A stretch of 64,000 bases of DNA from Arthrobacter sp. 9AX (GTDB lineage Bacteria > Actinomycetota > Actinomycetes > Actinomycetales > Micrococcaceae): contig NZ_LR733293.1 in assembly GCF_902506095.1 (NCBI RefSeq), forward strand, positions 831,502 to 895,501, read 5' to 3'. The position numbers were made by a program, and so were the translations under genes. This document shows, piece after piece, positions 61,472 to 64,000 of this stretch. The notes below the pieces were generated by a model that was not told the DNA's origin, searched no databases, and was given only the letters and a program-made list of their open reading frames with translations. Each line of letters begins with the position of its first letter. Position 1 is the first letter of the stretch.

Positions 61472-62634
61472 GTGAGACATTGAAGGTCGCCATCACAGGC
61501 TGTGGCGTCATCGGCCGCACACATGCGGCCGCCCTGCACGAGTTCCCCGAGGCCAGCATCGTGGCGCTCGTGGACGCAATCCCTGACGCGGCCGAAGCCC
61601 TTGCCGACTTCATCGAGAAGAGCGGCCGCCCGCGGCCCTCCGTGCACGCCACCCTCGAGGAGGCTTTTGCTGCGGCCGAGATCGACCTGGTGGCGTTGGC
61701 CACTCCGAGCGGGCTGCACATCCAGCAGGGCCTCGAAGTCCTCGCCGCCGGCAAGCATGTTGTCATCGAAAAGCCGCTGGACGTGGACCTCAACCGCGCC
61801 CAGGAGATCGAGGTTGCTGCCAATGAGGCCGCGCGCCACGGCGTGGTGGCCTCGGTGATCAGCCAGCACCGTTTTGACCAGTCCAGCGTTGTGGTTGCGG
61901 ACGCAGTGGCGAAGGGCCGGTTCGGCCGGCTGACCTCCGCCATCGCTTCGGTTGCCTGGTGGCGCGGGCAGGGCTACTACGATTCCGGTGACTGGCGCGG
62001 TACCTGGTCCATGGACGGCGGCGGAGCCCTGATGAACCAGGGAGTCCATACAGTTGACCTGCTGTTGTGGTTCATGGGACGGCCCGTGGAGATCCACGCG
62101 CACACCGCCCGCCTGGCACATGAACGCATTGAGGTGGAGGACACGGCCGTTGCCACCGTGACGTTCGAGAACGGCGGCCTCGCCGTGCTGCACGCCACAA
62201 CCGCCGCATACCCCGGCCTGACGGTCCGGGTCCAGGTGATGGGTTCGGAAGGATCGGCAGTGGTGGACAACGACCAGCTGCACTATTTCCACACCAAGGA
62301 CGCCGGCGGGGCTTCGGCGGACATGGGGCTCCAGGGCGGAGGCAACCAGGCCTCCGAAGAACTGGCGAAGTACCCCGCCGAGGACTATGAAGCCAAGGAC
62401 CCGACGGTCTATCCGGCCGGCCACGTACGCCAGTACCGGGACATCCTGGCGGCCATCGCCGAAGGCCGCCAGCCGGGCGTCACCGTCAGCGACGCGGTTA
62501 ACGCCCTGGCCACCGTCCGCGCGGTCTACGTGTCAGCGACGCTCAACCAGGCAGTGCTGTTCGACGACGTCCTGGCCGGCAAGTACAACGACCTTGAAGT
62601 CCGCACGGGCAACACTTCGACAGAAAGCGCCTGA
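61468..62634 (+). CDS. Gfo/Idh/MocA-family dehydrogenase
   Basis: 388 residues. The Rossmann motif is GCGVIGRTHAAALHEFPEA, the EKP motif is HVVIEKPLDVDL (~residue 96) and a C-terminal alpha/beta domain includes WWRGQGYYDSGDWRGTWSMDGGGALMNQGVHTVDLLLWFMG, which holds the catalytic His. It oxidises or reduces a sugar or inositol-like substrate with NAD(P). Coupled by overlap to the isomerase/epimerase gene; the two may interconvert the operon's sugar acid. Confidence 0.91.
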   Translation: MSETLKVAITGCGVIGRTHAAALHEFPEASIVALVDAIPDAAEALADFIEKSGRPRPSVHATLEEAFAAAEIDLVALATPSGLHIQQGLEVLAAGKHVVIEKPLDVDLNRAQEIEVAANEAARHGVVASVISQHRFDQSSVVVADAVAKGRFGRLTSAIASVAWWRGQGYYDSGDWRGTWSMDGGGALMNQGVHTVDLLLWFMGRPVEIHAHTARLAHERIEVEDTAVATVTFENGGLAVLHATTAAYPGLTVRVQVMGSEGSAVVDNDQLHYFHTKDAGGASADMGLQGGGNQASEELAKYPAEDYEAKDPTVYPAGHVRQYRDILAAIAEGRQPGVTVSDAVNALATVRAVYVSATLNQAVLFDDVLAGKYNDLEVRTGNTSTESA

Positions 62635-62638
62635 CGCC

Positions 62639-63544
62639 ATGAAGTTTTCAGTATTCACAGCCTCCACGCCCGACTGGACCCCTGAAGAAGCCGTACGCCA
62701 CCTTTCGGCCCAGGGCTGGGATGGCATCGAGTGGCGCATCACGGACCAGGCAGAGGCGGCCGAACCGGGTTTCTGGGCCGGAAACAAGGCGACCATCCCG
62801 CTGGAAGGCCTTGAGGACAACCTTGAGCGGGTAGCAGGGATCACCCGCGACGCCGGTCTTGAATTCTCCGGCATCGGCGGTTACGCGCGGTGCGACAACC
62901 ACAACGACGTTGAGCGCATGCTGGCCGCCACGGCGGCCTTGGGTGCGGGCCAGGTCCGCGTCACCACGCTGCCGCTGGGAACGGCTGAATGGGGAGGCGA
63001 ACAGCCCAGCGGGATCCCGTATCCCGACCTGTTCGAGGCTGCCCGCCGGGACTTCGAGTGGGTGGTGGAACGGGCTGCCCACCACGGCGTTAAGGCGCTG
63101 GTGGAACTTCACCACCGCACCATCACTGCCTCCGCTTCTTCTGCCCGGCGCCTGCTTGAGGGCCTGGACCCCCAGCATGTGGGCGTCATCCATGACCTGG
63201 GCAACCTGCTGATCGAGGGCCAGGAGGACTACCTTCCCGCGTTCGAACTCCTCGGGGAGTATCTGGCGCATATCCACGTCAAGAACGCCGTGTGGGTCCG
63301 CCAGGATACGGCGGACGAATCCGGCGCAGCAGTCTTCCGCAACGAATGGGCGCCGTTGCAGTCCGGGCAGGGCAGCGTCCTTGAATACTTCAGGGCGCTG
63401 GCCTCCCATGGCTACGACGGCTGGGTCACGGTTGAAGACTTCTCCACCGAGCTTCCCCTCGCCGAACGCACGGCCGGCAATCTTGACTACCTGCGGCGCA
63501 CGGCGGCCCTCGCCGGGCTTACCGCAGGGGCCGGGGCACGTTGA
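62639..63544 (+). CDS. Sugar phosphate isomerase/epimerase family protein (second)
   Basis: 301 residues, the same barrel superfamily as the gene two places upstream but distinct. FTASTPDWTPEEAVRHLSAQGWDGIEWRI opens the barrel; VKALVELHHRTITASASSARRLLEGLDPQHVGVIHDLGNL, LAHIHVKNAVW and GQGSVLEYFRALASHGYDGWVTVEDFS carry the conserved Glu, His, Asp and end motif. Four nt after the dehydrogenase gene. Two paralogous isomerases in one operon suggest two successive sugar rearrangements. Confidence 0.87.
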   Translation: MKFSVFTASTPDWTPEEAVRHLSAQGWDGIEWRITDQAEAAEPGFWAGNKATIPLEGLEDNLERVAGITRDAGLEFSGIGGYARCDNHNDVERMLAATAALGAGQVRVTTLPLGTAEWGGEQPSGIPYPDLFEAARRDFEWVVERAAHHGVKALVELHHRTITASASSARRLLEGLDPQHVGVIHDLGNLLIEGQEDYLPAFELLGEYLAHIHVKNAVWVRQDTADESGAAVFRNEWAPLQSGQGSVLEYFRALASHGYDGWVTVEDFSTELPLAERTAGNLDYLRRTAALAGLTAGAGAR

Positions 63545-63548
63545 GGCC

Positions 63549-64000
63549 ATGGCCCAGTCGATTGCAGCCCACCCGGACCGGCTCCTGCCGGCAGAGCCTG
63601 GTGTCCGGCAGATAGCCCGGTCCCTTTATAGCCAGGTGGCCGGCCTTCCCATCATTTCCCCGCACGGACACGTGGATGCGGGGGTTATCGAACAGAACCT
63701 GCCGTTCCCCGATCCTGCCACGCTCCTGGTCACTCCGGACCACTATGTAACACGCCTCATCCACGCAGGCGGTGTTCCCATGGACCAGCTGGGCCTTGGG
63801 AACTCACCGGCGCCCTCCCGCCAGGTCTGGCGCAACTTCTGCGCCGCCTGGCCGGTCTTTGAGGGCACCGCCTCCGGGTACTGGATACGGCAGGAATTCG
63901 AGCACGTTTTCGGTTTGTCCGAAGAGCCCACGGCGGAAAACGCCGACAGGATCTACGACGCGATCTCCGCCAAGCTCAACGAACCGGGCTTCCGGCCGCG
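63549..64000 (+). CDS. uxaC: Glucuronate (uronate) isomerase, N-terminal part (partial at right edge)
   Basis: About 150 residues from ATG 63549 to the window edge, without a stop. QIARSLYSQVAGLPIISPHGHVDAGVIEQNLPFPDPATLLVTPDHYVTRLIHAGGVP carries the His-x-His metal motif of UxaC at the expected N-terminal place, and FCAAWPVFEGTASGYWIRQEFEHVFG is the next conserved block. It converts glucuronate to fructuronate or galacturonate to tagaturonate. It gives the best clue to the operon: uptake and catabolism of a hexuronate under the LacI repressor. Confidence 0.88.
   Translation, partial: MAQSIAAHPDRLLPAEPGVRQIARSLYSQVAGLPIISPHGHVDAGVIEQNLPFPDPATLLVTPDHYVTRLIHAGGVPMDQLGLGNSPAPSRQVWRNFCAAWPVFEGTASGYWIRQEFEHVFGLSEEPTAENADRIYDAISAKLNEPGFRP

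Overview
The window reads as chromosome of a high-GC actinobacterium of the Micrococcaceae, most like Arthrobacter/Pseudarthrobacter. This rests on the GC-rich third codon positions, a RamB-type regulator beside the glyoxylate genes, a DtxR/IdeR-type iron box, an actinobacterial Lhr helicase, DUF4916/DUF6707/DUF4383/DUF4232 proteins, and dispersed short repeats of a kind I associate with this family. No rRNA, tRNA, insertion sequence, integrase or CRISPR array was seen.

Layout. 0-5.4 kb: end of an MFS transporter, then the glyoxylate shunt (aceB, aceA) with a divergent ramB-like regulator. 5.4-10.2 kb: an orphan TAXI lipoprotein, a two-component system and a divergent MHS-type organic-acid permease. 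10.3-19.2 kb: housekeeping and small-molecule genes (pyruvate:quinone oxidoreductase, HMP/pyridoxal kinase, dienelactone hydrolase, tgt, SRPBCC, DUF6707, NUDIX-like DUF4916, VOC, YdeI). 19.3-26.6 kb: secreted GH32 fructanase, an iron(III) ABC importer behind an IdeR-like box, and a GH76 protein. 26.7-33.6 kb: an SDR/acyl-CoA dehydrogenase pair, DUF1684, ppc and small proteins. 33.6-38.5 kb: DedA, then an accessory-looking cassette. 38.5-49.7 kb: RluA-type pseudouridine synthase, ArsR-SRPBCC pair, a DUF4188 remnant, MocR/YczE divergent pair, nei and lhr. 49.8-55.5 kb: FAD/Rieske oxidoreductase, DUF4383, DUF4232 lipoprotein, YcnI-like copper protein with a His-containing membrane protein, nitronate monooxygenase. 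56.0-64.0 kb: a LacI-regulated sugar-acid uptake and catabolism operon running into uxaC at the right edge.

The most unusual region is 34.3-38.5 kb. A SARP/BTAD-type regulator and a 67-residue protein (minus strand) face two paralogous 63- and 66-residue peptides with a shared leader-like half. These are followed by one long ORF that joins a PqqD-like (RRE-like) domain, an M50 site-2-protease-like membrane domain and a ParA/MinD-like ATPase. The ATPase part keeps its own Shine-Dalgarno and ATG inside the ORF. This resembles a peptide maturation/export (RiPP-like) locus without any recognisable modification enzyme.

Non-coding structure is rich: a ~119-nt imperfect palindrome between aceA and aceB, perfect hairpins carrying a shared AAGTGAGAGAGCGT motif near 0.3 kb and 33.2 kb, a different REP-like hairpin at 40.9 kb, a stem that would bury the Shine-Dalgarno of the MHS permease, and several candidate operators. 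Family assignments are from motif recognition by eye; no database search was possible.
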